From NCBI GenBank assembly GCA_005502875.1, contig SCMV01000001.1:186001-250000 (forward strand): a stretch of DNA of 64,000 bases. The letters run 5' to 3'. The position numbers were made by a program, and so were the translations under genes. Numbering within the stretch: position 1 is the stretch's first letter; each line of letters opens with the position of its first letter. Positions 51,414-60,944 of this stretch are shown piece by piece. A model generated the notes under the pieces. That model had not been told where the DNA came from. It worked only from the letters and a program-made list of their open reading frames with translations, and did no database searches. Source of the stretch: Comamonadaceae bacterium 2PF. GTDB lineage: Bacteria; Pseudomonadota; Gammaproteobacteria; Burkholderiales; Burkholderiaceae_C.

Positions 51414-53057
51414 ATGAACGCCCCACGCCCCTCGCTCCACCCGGTCGCCGAACACGATGTCCTCGTGGTGGGCGGCGGCATCAATGGCGTTGGCATCGCC
51501 CGCGACCTGGCGGGGCGGGGCCTGTCGGTCTGCCTGGTCGAGCAGGACGACCTGGCCAGCCACACCTCGTCGGCGTCCACCAAGCTCATCCACGGGGGCT
51601 TGCGCTACCTGGAGCACCGCGAGTTCGGCCTGGTGCGCAAGGCCCTGGGCGAGCGCGAGGTGCTGCTGCGCAGCGCGCCGCACATCATGTGGCCGCTGCG
51701 CTTCGTGCTGCCCCACGACCCGGGCATGCGCCCCGCCTGGCTGATCCGCCTGGGCCTGTTCTTCTACGATCACCTGGCCCGCCGCGAGGTGCTGCCGGGC
51801 TCCGGTGGCGTCGACCTGCGCCGCTCGCAACTGGGCGTGCCGCTGCACCCTCACTTCAAGCGCGGCTTCGTTTATTCCGACGGCTGGGTGGACGACGCGC
51901 GCCTGGTCGTGCTCAACGCCATCGATGCGCGCGAGCGCGGCGCCACGGTGCTCACGCGCACCCGCTGTGTGCGCGCCGAGCGTGGTGCGACGCATTGGCA
52001 GGCCACGCTGCAAGGCCCCGATGGGCTGCGCCACGTGCAGGCCCGCGCGCTGGTCAACGCGGCGGGGCCGTGGGCCGAGCGCTTCCTGCGCGACGTGGCC
52101 CATGCGCCCGGTGGCGAACGGCTGGCCTCGCGCAGCCTGCGCCTGGTCAAGGGCAGCCACATCGTCGTGCCCCGGCTCTTTCAGCACGACCATGCCTACA
52201 TCTTCCAGAACCCCGATGGACGCATCATCTTCGCCATCCCGTATGAGCGGGACTTCACCCTGATTGGCACCACCGACCAGGAGGTCCACGGTGACCCGCG
52301 CGACGCCCGCTGCGAAGCCGACGAGGTGGCGTACCTGTGCGAGCAGGCCAGCCGCTACCTGGCGCAGCCCATCCGGCCCGGCGACGTGGCCTGGACCTAC
52401 TCGGGCGTGCGCCCCCTGCTGGACGATGCCTCGGGTGACCCGTCGGCCGTGACGCGCGACTACCTGCTTGAGCAAGACGAGCACGCCGCCCCCTTGCTGA
52501 CCGTGTGGGGCGGCAAGATCACCACCTACCGTCAACTGGCCGAAGACGCGGCGACCACGGTGTGCCGCCAGCTGGGCCTGAAGGGCCAGGCCTGGACCCG
52601 GGGTGCGCACTTGCCCGGTGGCGACCTCTCTGCCTGGGTCCGAGTCACGGGTCGCCCTGACGAGGACTTCTCGCGTTTCGTGCTGGCCGTGCGCGAGCGC
52701 CACCCCTGGCTGCCCGCCAACCTGGCGCACCGCCTGGCCCGTGCCCACGGCTCGCGCATCGAGCTGCTGCTGGGCCCTGCCCGGTGCATGGCCGACCTGG
52801 GCGCCGAGGTGGTGCCGGGTGTGCACGAAGCCGAGTTGCGCCACCTGATGCGAAGCGAATGGGCCACCACCGCTGAAGATGTGCTGTGGCGGCGCAGCAA
52901 GCTGGGGCTGCACCTGACGCCCGCGCAGCGCGAGGCGGTGGCACATTGGTTGGCCCACCACCGTTCGCTTGCTTCGGTCGGGGTTGGGCGCGCGGCCATG
53001 TTCCCTGCGCCGAGCGCCACCGTCTCTCAACCGATCCACGAGGACCTGCAAGCATGA
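51414..53057 (+). CDS. glpD: Aerobic glycerol-3-phosphate dehydrogenase
   Basis: 547 residues. FAD-binding start VLVVGGGINGVGIARDLAGRG, then SSASTKLIHGGLRYLEHREFGLV, IPYERDFTLIGTTDQE and GGKITTYRQLAE, all typical of GlpD. Oxidises glycerol-3-phosphate to dihydroxyacetone phosphate at the inner membrane, feeding electrons to ubiquinone. Start MNAPRPS at 51414. It overlaps the following lipase-like gene by 4 bp. Confidence 0.94.
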   Translation: MNAPRPSLHPVAEHDVLVVGGGINGVGIARDLAGRGLSVCLVEQDDLASHTSSASTKLIHGGLRYLEHREFGLVRKALGEREVLLRSAPHIMWPLRFVLPHDPGMRPAWLIRLGLFFYDHLARREVLPGSGGVDLRRSQLGVPLHPHFKRGFVYSDGWVDDARLVVLNAIDARERGATVLTRTRCVRAERGATHWQATLQGPDGLRHVQARALVNAAGPWAERFLRDVAHAPGGERLASRSLRLVKGSHIVVPRLFQHDHAYIFQNPDGRIIFAIPYERDFTLIGTTDQEVHGDPRDARCEADEVAYLCEQASRYLAQPIRPGDVAWTYSGVRPLLDDASGDPSAVTRDYLLEQDEHAAPLLTVWGGKITTYRQLAEDAATTVCRQLGLKGQAWTRGAHLPGGDLSAWVRVTGRPDEDFSRFVLAVRERHPWLPANLAHRLARAHGSRIELLLGPARCMADLGAEVVPGVHEAELRHLMRSEWATTAEDVLWRRSKLGLHLTPAQREAVAHWLAHHRSLASVGVGRAAMFPAPSATVSQPIHEDLQA

Positions 53058-53917
53058 AGACTTCCGACGGCCTGACCCTGCACACGCGCCTGTGGCGCGC
53101 GCCCGCACCCGCCCTTGGCACCGTGGTGCTGGTGCATGGCCTGGGTGAACACATCGGACGCTACGAGCACGTGGCCGAGCACCTCACGGCGCAGGGCTGG
53201 GACGTGCGCGGCTTCGATCACCGTGGCCATGGCCGATCAGGTGGTCGCCATGGCGACATCGCCCAGTCCGACAGCCTGTTGCGAGACCTGGGGGCGTTCA
53301 TCGACGAGGTGCGCCGCGCCGACGCCGCGCGGCCGCTGGCGTTGCTCGGTCACAGCCTGGGCGGCCTGGTGGTGGCGCGTTTCGTGGCCGAGGCCGCGGC
53401 CCCGCAGCCCGCGACCTGGAGTCGCCCGGTTGACGGGGTGGTGCTGTCATCGCCCGCCATCGACCCTGGGCTGAGCGCCGTGCAAAAGGCCTTGCTGGCG
53501 GTGGCGCCTCGCGTGCTGCCCCACCTGTGCGTCAACAACGGGCTCAAGCCCGAATGGATCTGCAACGACCCCGCCGTGGTGCAGGCCTACTCGCAAGACC
53601 CCATGGTGCACGACCGCATCAGCGGCTTGTTGGGCCGATTCATCGCCGATGCGGGGCGGCAGGTGTTGGCGCGTGCACCGGCGTGGCAGGTGCCGACCTT
53701 GCTGATGTGGTCGGGGCAGGACCGTTGCGTCAGCCCGCAGGGCTCGCGCGACCTGTCGAAGGCCTTGCCGGCACGGCTGTGCACGGCACGTGCCTTTCCC
53801 GAATTGGCCCATGAAATCCTCAACGAGCGCGAGCGGGGCGAGGTGCTGGCGCAGCTGAGCGAGTGGCTGCGCGCCACGTTTGGCGGCGCGACGCAAGCCG
53901 AGCGCCAGCAAGCCTGA
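53054..53917 (+). CDS. Monoacylglycerol lipase-like alpha/beta hydrolase
   Basis: 287 residues. Serine hydrolase: LVHGLGEHIGRY near the start, nucleophile in LLGHSLGGLVV, and the family piece FDHRGHGRSGG, matching lysophospholipase/monoglyceride lipase (Hydrolase_4). No signal peptide, so cytoplasmic. GAGG sits upstream of the ATG inside the end of glpD, and the ATGA overlap couples it to GlpD. A role in releasing glycerol from monoacylglycerol for this glp operon is likely. Confidence 0.85.
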   Translation: MKTSDGLTLHTRLWRAPAPALGTVVLVHGLGEHIGRYEHVAEHLTAQGWDVRGFDHRGHGRSGGRHGDIAQSDSLLRDLGAFIDEVRRADAARPLALLGHSLGGLVVARFVAEAAAPQPATWSRPVDGVVLSSPAIDPGLSAVQKALLAVAPRVLPHLCVNNGLKPEWICNDPAVVQAYSQDPMVHDRISGLLGRFIADAGRQVLARAPAWQVPTLLMWSGQDRCVSPQGSRDLSKALPARLCTARAFPELAHEILNERERGEVLAQLSEWLRATFGGATQAERQQA

Positions 53918-53934
53918 GGCCTGGAACGCGGGGC

Positions 53935-53963
53935 TGGGCAAACCCCGGGGGCGCCTTTACAAT
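53935..53963 (+). promoter_or_regulatory. Promoter of the cobalamin-riboswitch operon
   Basis: -35 TGGGCA (53935-53940) and -10 TACAAT (53958-53963) with a 17-nt spacer, ending about 10 nt before the riboswitch begins. The -10 matches 5 of 6 consensus bases, the -35 4 of 6. Confidence 0.5.
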
Positions 53964-53974
53964 CGGCCCCGCCT

Positions 53975-54180
53975 CAGGTGTCCTTGGGGCCGCGCGAGCG
54001 GTCTGCAAGGGTGAAACGGGAAGTTCGGTGCGCGGGCCCTTTGGCCGCCCATCCCGACGCTGCCCCCGCAACGGTGAAGCGAAGTCAAGGCGATCCACGG
54101 TGCCACTGTGCTGCGAAGCATGGGAAGGCGGGTCGCTGGCCCACAAGGCGCTCGCGAGCCCGGAGACCGGCCTGAAGCAT
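53975..54180 (+). ncRNA. Cobalamin riboswitch
   Basis: The sequence contains the conserved parts in order: GGTGTCC near 53977, AACGGGAAGTTCGGTG (from about 54015), the B12 box GCTGCCCCCGCAACGGTGA (about 54059-54077), CCACTGT, then GGGAAGGCGGGTCG and AGCCCGGAGACCGGCCT. Together these are diagnostic of the AdoCbl class. It controls the three genes downstream, two PEP-CTERM proteins and a TonB receptor. Confidence 0.92.
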
Positions 54181-54305
54181 GGACCCGGTTGCTGCGGTGG
54201 GCGGCGAGGCGGTGACGACACGCCTTCGGCGCTTTTCAAGCGCCCTGACCTGGCGTGCACGTGCCCGTCTCGCTCCTCCCCATCGTTCGGCCGGTTGGCT
54301 CGAAT

Positions 54306-54326
54306 GCGCCCACGGATGGTGGGCGC
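54306..54326 (+). promoter_or_regulatory. Hairpin next to the Shine-Dalgarno, candidate riboswitch expression platform
   Basis: GCGCCCAC and GTGGGCGC form a perfect 8-bp stem with a 5-nt loop and end 2 nt before the GGAGG ribosome site at 54328-54332. A second 7-bp hairpin is at 54228-54244. Neither has a T-run, so control of translation is more likely than termination. Confidence 0.45.
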
Positions 54327-54338
54327 CGGAGGAACAAC

Positions 54339-55154
54339 ATGCGATTCAAGCTTCTCTCAGTCCCGGCCTGCGCGGCCACCCTGGCCCTGGCCTGCATCGG
54401 TCAGGCCCATGCGGCCGGCCCTTTCGCGCCGGCGGCCGGCAAACCTGGCTCCACCGCCATCAGCAAGGACAGCGCGTCCTTCGTGCAATGGGCCACCGGC
54501 TGGGAAAACTACCTGCCTGGCACCAACGTCGATGCGCAGTGGAAGACGCCCGAGAAGGCCCTGGGCAAGGCCCAAGGCACCTCCACCGACATCGTCGTGC
54601 TGGGTGACGCCGGCCGCATCACCCTGACCTTCGGGGGCTCGATCTACAACGGCGCGGGCGCCGACTTCGCGGTCTTCGAAAACAGCTTCAGCGACACCTT
54701 CCTGGAGCTGGCTTTCGTCGAGGTCTCGTCCAATGGCGTCGACTTCTTCCGCTTCCCCAGCTACTCGTTCACGCCTGCCCCCGTGGGCGGCTTCGGCAAC
54801 ATCGACCCGACCAACATCGACGGCCTGGCCGGCAAGTACCGCCAGGGTTTTGGCACGCCCTTCGACCTGGACGCGCTGGCCGGCACCGCAGGCCTGGACG
54901 TGGACAACGTGCGCTTCGTGCGCATCGTCGACATCATCGGACGTGGCCAGGAGTTCGACAGCTACCCCGCCTCCGCCGGCGGCCCGCACGCCATCTACGA
55001 CCCGTACCCGACCACGGGCAGCGGCGGCTTCGACCTCGAAGCCGTGGGCGTCATCCACTTTGCACCCGTGCCCGAGCCTCAGACCTGGGCGCTGATGGGC
55101 GTGGGCCTGCTGGCCCTGGGCGCAATGCAGCGCCGCCGCCGTCGCGCAGCCTGA
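54339..55154 (+). CDS. PEP-CTERM surface protein in cobalamin-riboswitch operon
   Basis: 271 residues. GGAGG is 6 nt before the ATG. Signal peptide to about residue 24 (GQAHA/AG), a beta-rich domain ([44 protein letters not shown]), then the sorting tail [29 protein letters not shown] motif, helix and basic end cut by exosortase. Placement under a B12 riboswitch and ahead of a TonB receptor suggests it helps capture a corrinoid at the cell surface. That role is inferred. Confidence 0.82.
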   Translation: MRFKLLSVPACAATLALACIGQAHAAGPFAPAAGKPGSTAISKDSASFVQWATGWENYLPGTNVDAQWKTPEKALGKAQGTSTDIVVLGDAGRITLTFGGSIYNGAGADFAVFENSFSDTFLELAFVEVSSNGVDFFRFPSYSFTPAPVGGFGNIDPTNIDGLAGKYRQGFGTPFDLDALAGTAGLDVDNVRFVRIVDIIGRGQEFDSYPASAGGPHAIYDPYPTTGSGGFDLEAVGVIHFAPVPEPQTWALMGVGLLALGAMQRRRRRAA

Positions 55155-55260
55155 ACAGCCTGATCGGCCTGCAAAGGCCGATTGATTCACCTCATCGACC
55201 TGGTTGAAGGGCGCGCCCACCACGGACCGCTCCCTCAACCCTTCACTGGACACACGCACC

Positions 55261-56061
55261 ATGAACACATCCCTTTTCGCCGCGACCCTGGTGGCCGCCA
55301 GCCTGATGGGCACCGGCGCCCACGCCGCGCTGACCGTCAGCACCTTCGACGACCTGCCCCTGAGCGCTGGCAGCCAGTACCTGCCTGGCGCTGCCACCTC
55401 GTTCACCAGTGGCGCCGCCACCTTCAACCACGACTTCACCGACTGGGGCGGCGGCTGCTGCTGGAGTGGCTGGACTTACTCCAACCAGACCGACACCGCG
55501 ACCCCGGGCTTCGAGAACCAGTTCAGCGCTTACGCCGGCTCGGGTGCAGGCGGCTCGGCCAACTACGCGCTGGCCTACCTGGGCTCACCCGTGATCCGCT
55601 TCGATGCCCCGGCCGAGCTCGCCAGCGTGGAAGTGAGCAACACCACTTACACCGCCTTGTCGATGCTGCAAGGCGACTCGTTCGCCAAGAAGTTCGGGGG
55701 CGACAGCGGCAACGACGCCGACTTCCTCAAGCTCACCTTCATCGGCCTGAACGAGGCCGACCAGGAAACCGGTCGCGTCGACTTCTACCTGGCCGACTAC
55801 CGCTTCGCCGACAACAGCCTGGACTACGTGATCGGCAACTGGGCCAGCGTGAACCTGAGCTCGCTGGGCACGGTCTCGGCGCTGAAGTTCGAGCTGAGCT
55901 CGTCCGACAACGGCGACTTCGGCATGAACACGCCGTCTTACTTCGCCATCGACAACTTGGCCGTGACGGCCGTGCCCGAGGCCTCGTCGCTGGCGATGAT
56001 GCTGGCGGGGCTGGTGGGTGTGGCGGGAGTCACGGGCCTGCGTCGCCGATCGCAGCGATGA
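55261..56061 (+). CDS. DUF4465 protein with PEP-CTERM tail
   Basis: 266 residues. Signal peptide to GAHA, then a domain with SGWTYSNQTDTATPGFENQF, EVSNTTYTALSMLQGDSFAKKFGG and FYLADYRFADNSLDYV, matching DUF4465, and a VPEASSLAMMLAGLVGVAGVTGLRRRSQR sorting tail (PEA instead of PEP). The ATG of the TonB receptor overlaps its stop. From memory, the surface B12-binding BtuH proteins of Bacteroidetes belong to this domain family; I could not check. A cobalamin-binding surface protein is the leading reading. Confidence 0.82.
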   Translation: MNTSLFAATLVAASLMGTGAHAALTVSTFDDLPLSAGSQYLPGAATSFTSGAATFNHDFTDWGGGCCWSGWTYSNQTDTATPGFENQFSAYAGSGAGGSANYALAYLGSPVIRFDAPAELASVEVSNTTYTALSMLQGDSFAKKFGGDSGNDADFLKLTFIGLNEADQETGRVDFYLADYRFADNSLDYVIGNWASVNLSSLGTVSALKFELSSSDNGDFGMNTPSYFAIDNLAVTAVPEASSLAMMLAGLVGVAGVTGLRRRSQR

Positions 56062-58244
56062 TTGACGGTGCGTTGGCGGACCGTGCCCTGGCCAAGTGGC
56101 CGGGGCAGCCAAAGCCGGGGCTGAATCGGCGCGTTGTGGTGGCCTTCGGCTCGGCGTTGGGTTTGGCCGCAGGCATCGCCACCGCGCAGGTCCCTGGCGC
56201 TTCGACTGCGGGCCCCGCGCCGCAGCCGCCGTCGTCGCAGCAGCCTGCGGTCAGCGAGGCGACGCTGCCCGAGGTCAGCGTGCGCGCGAGCGACGCATCA
56301 AGGGCCTCCAGCGCATCGGGCGAGGCCCCTCGGAACGTCACGGTGATCACGGCGCGTGACATCGCGCGCTCCAGCGCGAGTTCGGTGTCCGAGCTGCTGG
56401 CCACCGAGGCCAACCTGTCGCTGCAAAGCTACTCTGGCAACGACCGAAGCGCCACCCTCGACATGCGCGGCATGGGCGAGACCGCCAGCAGCAACGTGCT
56501 GATCGTGGTCGACGGTGTGGTCATCAACGAGAACGATCTGTCGGGCGCCAACCTGTCGTCGCTGTCGCTCAGCGAGGTCCGCCAGGTCGAGGTCGACCGA
56601 GGTGGTGGGGCCATCGAGCATGGCAGTGGCGCGGTGGCCGGTGTGGTGCGCATCACCACCTTGCCCGAACTCGACGAAGGCGAGCGGCGCGCACGGGCGC
56701 AGGTGCGCGTCGGCACCCTGGGCGAGCGCATCGGGGACCTTCAACTCGCGACCCGCATCGGTGCCTGGACGCCCGTGCTGCAACTGCACCGCGGGCGCGA
56801 ACCGGGCTGGCGTGACAACGGTGAATTCGACAGCACTCGCGCGGCCCTGAGCCTGCGGTGGCAGGACACGATCGGCGGCGTCAAGGCCGATGCACACGCG
56901 CGGCTCACGCGCCAGCGCGACCGCTACGGATTGCCTGGTCCGGTCTCGCGCGAGGTGTTCGAATCAGGCAGCGAGCGCGAGCTGCGTGCGACCCAGAACC
57001 CGCTGAACGGAGGCCGCACCGAGCTCGATCGGCAGGACCTGGGGGCCAGCCTGGACTTCGGCCCGATCGGGCAACTCACATGGGCCAGCAGTCACCGCGA
57101 GCGCGTCAACCCATTTCTAATCGGTGTCGATGCCAGCCGCCCGTTGGCCGACCAGGAGCAAAGGACCACGTCCGAGCGTTGGGACCACCGACTGAGTCAC
57201 CGCGCCGGCATCGAGGTGGGCGGTCTGCGGCAGGAGCTGACGATGGGCTGGAGCCGGATGGACGGCGACTACGCCCGCCGTGACCTGCCAGCCAGCGCCC
57301 CGGACCACACGCGCTTACAGGGCGAAGCGGCCGCCAGCGCCTGGACGCTGGCGACCACGCTGAGGCCCGTGCGCGAGGTCACCGTGCAGGCGGGGGTGCG
57401 TTGGGACCACTTCGAGTCCACCCGGCAGAGTCAGAAGTGGTCGAGCAACTGCACCTTCGCGCCTTTCCCGGTCCTGGTGTGTTCACCCTACGCCTACGAA
57501 GACACGCAGGCCCCGGTGGCCGGCGACTGGTTCAACCGGCTCGGCGAGCTGGGCATCAGCTGGCAACCGAGCGAGGGCACCACCTTCTTCGTGCGCCGCA
57601 ACGGCACCTTCCGTGCGCCCAACCTCGACGAGCTCAACAAGGCCGCCGACACTTTGCGCCCTCAGCGTGGCGTCACGCAGGAACTGGGTTGGCGTCAGCG
57701 CGCGGGCGACAGCCTGTCGTGGTCGGCCACCTGGTTCGACATGCGCCTGCAAGACGAGATTTTCTATGGCCGCGACGCCGCAGGCGATGAACTCAACCGC
57801 AACCGCGACGAGGCCTCACGTCGCCAAGGCATCGAGCTGTCGGGCCGATGGCTGCCTGCACCGGGTTGGCGCCTGAACGGCATGCTCAGCTACCTGGTTC
57901 CCAGCCTGGCGGGTCGCACTGGCGACATCCCGCTGGTGGCCCGAACCACGGCGAGCCTCACGCTGGGCTGGCAACCCAGCCCAGCCTGGCAGTCGGCGCT
58001 GTCGGTGCGCCACGTGGGGCCGCGTCGCGATGGCAAGGCCACCGACGCGGACAACCCGCCATTGGCTCGCCTGCGCGCCCACCAGGTGGTGGACGCCGTT
58101 GTGCGCTATCGCCAGGACGACATCGAGCTGGCGTTGGGGGTGAACAACCTGTTTGACGAGCGTTACAGCACCATCGCCTTCAGCCAGACCTACTACCCCA
58201 TGCCGGGGCGCCAGGCGCACACCACGCTGAGCGTGCGGTTCTGA
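56058..58244 (+). CDS. TonB-dependent receptor, probable cobalamin uptake (BtuB-like)
   Basis: 728 residues from ATG 56058, overlapping the DUF4465 stop (ATGA). A signal peptide, a TonB box (TLPEVSVRA), a plug domain (RNVTVITARDIARSSASSVSELL, LDMRGMGETASSNVLIVVDGVVIN) and a 22-strand barrel ending in HTTLSVRF. Under the riboswitch and with two surface proteins, it very likely takes up a corrinoid. The receptor alone does not show BtuB specificity. It is convergent with a copper chaperone gene. Confidence 0.88.
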   Translation: MIDGALADRALAKWPGQPKPGLNRRVVVAFGSALGLAAGIATAQVPGASTAGPAPQPPSSQQPAVSEATLPEVSVRASDASRASSASGEAPRNVTVITARDIARSSASSVSELLATEANLSLQSYSGNDRSATLDMRGMGETASSNVLIVVDGVVINENDLSGANLSSLSLSEVRQVEVDRGGGAIEHGSGAVAGVVRITTLPELDEGERRARAQVRVGTLGERIGDLQLATRIGAWTPVLQLHRGREPGWRDNGEFDSTRAALSLRWQDTIGGVKADAHARLTRQRDRYGLPGPVSREVFESGSERELRATQNPLNGGRTELDRQDLGASLDFGPIGQLTWASSHRERVNPFLIGVDASRPLADQEQRTTSERWDHRLSHRAGIEVGGLRQELTMGWSRMDGDYARRDLPASAPDHTRLQGEAAASAWTLATTLRPVREVTVQAGVRWDHFESTRQSQKWSSNCTFAPFPVLVCSPYAYEDTQAPVAGDWFNRLGELGISWQPSEGTTFFVRRNGTFRAPNLDELNKAADTLRPQRGVTQELGWRQRAGDSLSWSATWFDMRLQDEIFYGRDAAGDELNRNRDEASRRQGIELSGRWLPAPGWRLNGMLSYLVPSLAGRTGDIPLVARTTASLTLGWQPSPAWQSALSVRHVGPRRDGKATDADNPPLARLRAHQVVDAVVRYRQDDIELALGVNNLFDERYSTIAFSQTYYPMPGRQAHTTLSVRF

Positions 58245-58275
58245 GCGCTGAGGCGTGGCACCTGGCGCTGTGGGG

Positions 58276-58794
58276 TCAGTGCTTGTGGTCGCCGTGGCCG
58301 TGAGCATGTCCGTGGTCATGCCCGGCGGGCTCGGCGCCTTGCGCTGGCCCCATCTTCTTGACTGGCACCTTGACGTCGATGGTCGCCTGCTTCTTTTGCG
58401 AGTCTTCCACGACGAGCTTGACCGGCACGGTGCTGCCATCGGGCAGGGGCTTCTTCAGGCCCATCAGCATCACGTGATACGAGCCGGGCTTGAGCGACAC
58501 AGATTGCCCAGCAGGCAGCGGCAGCGATGCGACGGCGCGCATCTTCATGACGTCACCTTCCATCTTCATCTCGTGGACTTCGACGGTGGCGGCGACGGGC
58601 GAGCTGGCGCTCACCAGCGTGCTGTCCTGCTTGGCCGTGAGGTTGGCGAACATGCCGGTGGCCTGCTGACCCGGCACGGTGGCGCGCACCCAGGCGTTGC
58701 TGACGGCCACCTGCGACCAGGCCGAGCCAGCCAGGGTGAGCAGGGCCACCGCCAGCAGGCGCGGGACGTGGGAAGGTGTGCGTTGGTTCTTCAT
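58276..58794 (-). CDS. Periplasmic copper chaperone PCu(A)C
   Basis: 172 residues. AGGAG lies 7 nt before the ATG. Signal peptide to SAWS, then the PCu(A)C fold with Met/His ligands in VEVHEMKMEGDVMKMR and LKPGSYHVMLMGLKKPL, and a His-rich tail (GHDHGHAHGHGDHKH). Such proteins deliver Cu(I) to cytochrome oxidase or other targets. It is the last gene of the copper operon after the OprC-like receptor. Confidence 0.93.
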   Translation of the reverse strand: MKNQRTPSHVPRLLAVALLTLAGSAWSQVAVSNAWVRATVPGQQATGMFANLTAKQDSTLVSASSPVAATVEVHEMKMEGDVMKMRAVASLPLPAGQSVSLKPGSYHVMLMGLKKPLPDGSTVPVKLVVEDSQKKQATIDVKVPVKKMGPAQGAEPAGHDHGHAHGHGDHKH

Positions 58795-58837
58795 GGCAGT
58801 CTCCTAGAGGTGCAAAGCAGCAGGTGCCATCCTGCCA

Positions 58838-60880
58838 TCAAAGTTGCTGGACCCACTTGACCCACCAGCGGCGGCCGGGCTCCGGCACCCGGGTGCTCAG
58901 CGAGGAGCCCAGCGTGCCCCAGCTGCGGTCGACGCTGTGGTTGATGTGTTCAACGTACGCCCGGTCGAAGGCGTTGTCCACCCCGATGGCCAGGCTGGCC
59001 TGCCAGGGCAACTGGCGGCGAACGGATGCGTTGACGACGCTGAACCCCGGCGTGGCCTCGTTGACGTCCAGGCCGTTGGTGTTGCCCTGGTTGAATGCGT
59101 ATCGGTCTTGGCGCGCTGCGCCACGCCATTCCAAGTGGGCTTGCCAGGGGCCTGAGCGCCAGTCGGTGTTCACTCGCAACTCGTCCGGGGGCGTTTGCGC
59201 CAGCGGGCGACGCTCGCTGAGGTTGTCGGCACGCACCCGGCTGAAGGCAGCAGAGCTGGACCAGTTCGGGCTCCATTGCCATCGGCCTTCAAGCTCCCAG
59301 CCCACGCGCCTGGCCTGCACGTTGCGCGCGGTGGTGCCGCTTGTCAGCAAGATGAAGTCGTCGATGCGGCTGTGGAAGGCGTCGAGCGACAGTTGCCACG
59401 GACCCGATGCCCCGCTCACGCCAGCGTGCAACTCGCGATTGGTCTCGGGCTCGAGTTTCAAGGCGTCCACGCTGCCCACCTCGATGGGGTCAGGTGCCCG
59501 CTGCGACTGACCCCAGGCCAGGTGCGTGCGCCAGGCATCGGCCACCTGCCAGCTCAGGCGCGCGACGTGCTGGCTGAGCTCGTGTTCGCTGCGACCGTTC
59601 TCGCCTGACTTGGCCACCGGGTTCACCGCGAAGCTGCGGATCGCGCCCGTGCGCGTGTCCACCTGGTCACGGCGGCTGCCCACCGTCAGCTGCCAGGCGT
59701 CGAGGTCCAGGCTCCATTCGGCGTACAAACCGGCTTTGCGCTGGCGCACCTGGTAGTAGGGCTGCAGGCCCGGGTCCTGTTGAAAACACATGGGCACGCC
59801 GAAGTCGATGCAGGCTTCGCTGCTCAGGTGGTTGGTGGCGTCGTGGTCGTCGCTGGCCCCGTGGCTGCCCAGGGTCAGGCGCTGCGCATCGGTCAGGCGC
59901 AGCACGGCCTCGGCCTTGAGCTGGCGCCGCGTCACGTCCTGGACCATGTCCTCGCGGATGCGCGCCTCGCCGTCGTAGGTCAGGGGCTCCATCGGCCGAA
60001 GGCTGTGGTTGTCCATGGCGTGGTGGATGCGCTGGGCCATCCACCGGACCTGCAGCTGCTCCAGCCACGTGTTGAGCTCGCGGGCTTGCCAACCGGCGCC
60101 CAGCCGATCCTGGCGAAAGGCCGTGCCATCCATGTGGAAGGCGGGGTAGACGGCCTGACCGTTGCTGTGCGCCACATCGGCGCTCAGGGTCTGGTGTTCG
60201 CTGATGCGCCAACCGAAGTCGGCCATCGTCTGGCGCTTGTCGAAGCGGGAGGGCACTCGGCGCCCCTGGCCATCGCGGTAGTCGTCGCGTTCGCTGTGGC
60301 GGCTGTTGATGCGGGCCCAGGCGGGCTCGGTGTTGAGCAGGGCTTCGGCGGCCAGCATCCTCTCGCCAAAGCGTCCGACCTGAGCCTGCAAGCCCGCTTC
60401 GGGCGCTTGGTCGCTGGCGGGCTGCTTGCGCTCGGCCAGCACGGCGCCGCCGAACACGCCGGCGTGCCGGACGGTGGTAGGGCCCTTGAGCACCGTGAGC
60501 CGGTCGATGCTGTCGAGCGTCAGGTAGGACGTCGCCGGGTCCATGCCGTGGTTGCACGCTCCATCGATCGACAGGCCATCGAGCAGCACCGGCACGCGCG
60601 AGCCGCTGAGGCCCTGCACCGACACCAGGCCTGAGGTGCCAGCCTGGCGCATCACGCGCACGCCGTTGACTTGCCGGAGCTGTTCGGCGGGGTCGTCCTG
60701 GGCGTCCTGCCCCTGGAGCGCGAAGCTGCGCTGCTGCGGGGGCGGCAGGCTTGGAGCCTGAACGCGGACCGCTGGGAGGGTCACCTCCTGGGACCAGGCC
60801 GGTGTGATCAAGGTCGCACTCAGGCAGGCCGGCAAAACGACACGCTGAAACATCGGTGGGGACTTCTTGGCAATCGACAT
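58838..60880 (-). CDS. TonB-dependent copper receptor (OprC-like)
   Basis: 680 residues. Signal peptide, TonB box (TLPAVRVQA), plug with LLDGLSIDGACNHGMDPATSYL, which matches the copper-receptor class (DGxCNHGMDPxT), then a barrel ending in VKWVQQL. OprC-type receptors import copper. It follows two PEP-CTERM genes and precedes the PCu(A)C gene, an operon for copper acquisition. MFQRVVL at 60853 is another possible start. Confidence 0.88.
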   Translation of the reverse strand: MSIAKKSPPMFQRVVLPACLSATLITPAWSQEVTLPAVRVQAPSLPPPQQRSFALQGQDAQDDPAEQLRQVNGVRVMRQAGTSGLVSVQGLSGSRVPVLLDGLSIDGACNHGMDPATSYLTLDSIDRLTVLKGPTTVRHAGVFGGAVLAERKQPASDQAPEAGLQAQVGRFGERMLAAEALLNTEPAWARINSRHSERDDYRDGQGRRVPSRFDKRQTMADFGWRISEHQTLSADVAHSNGQAVYPAFHMDGTAFRQDRLGAGWQARELNTWLEQLQVRWMAQRIHHAMDNHSLRPMEPLTYDGEARIREDMVQDVTRRQLKAEAVLRLTDAQRLTLGSHGASDDHDATNHLSSEACIDFGVPMCFQQDPGLQPYYQVRQRKAGLYAEWSLDLDAWQLTVGSRRDQVDTRTGAIRSFAVNPVAKSGENGRSEHELSQHVARLSWQVADAWRTHLAWGQSQRAPDPIEVGSVDALKLEPETNRELHAGVSGASGPWQLSLDAFHSRIDDFILLTSGTTARNVQARRVGWELEGRWQWSPNWSSSAAFSRVRADNLSERRPLAQTPPDELRVNTDWRSGPWQAHLEWRGAARQDRYAFNQGNTNGLDVNEATPGFSVVNASVRRQLPWQASLAIGVDNAFDRAYVEHINHSVDRSWGTLGSSLSTRVPEPGRRWWVKWVQQL

Positions 60881-60944
60881 CGAAGGTGGCGGCAGCGCAC
60901 GCCCCGACCCAGGCAGGTCAAGGCGCGCAGGCGAGGCTCAGGGA

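Noticed and set aside
53054-53917. Taking the hydrolase as a cobalamin-operon gene
   Set aside because: The riboswitch promoter lies after its stop, and it overlaps glpD instead.
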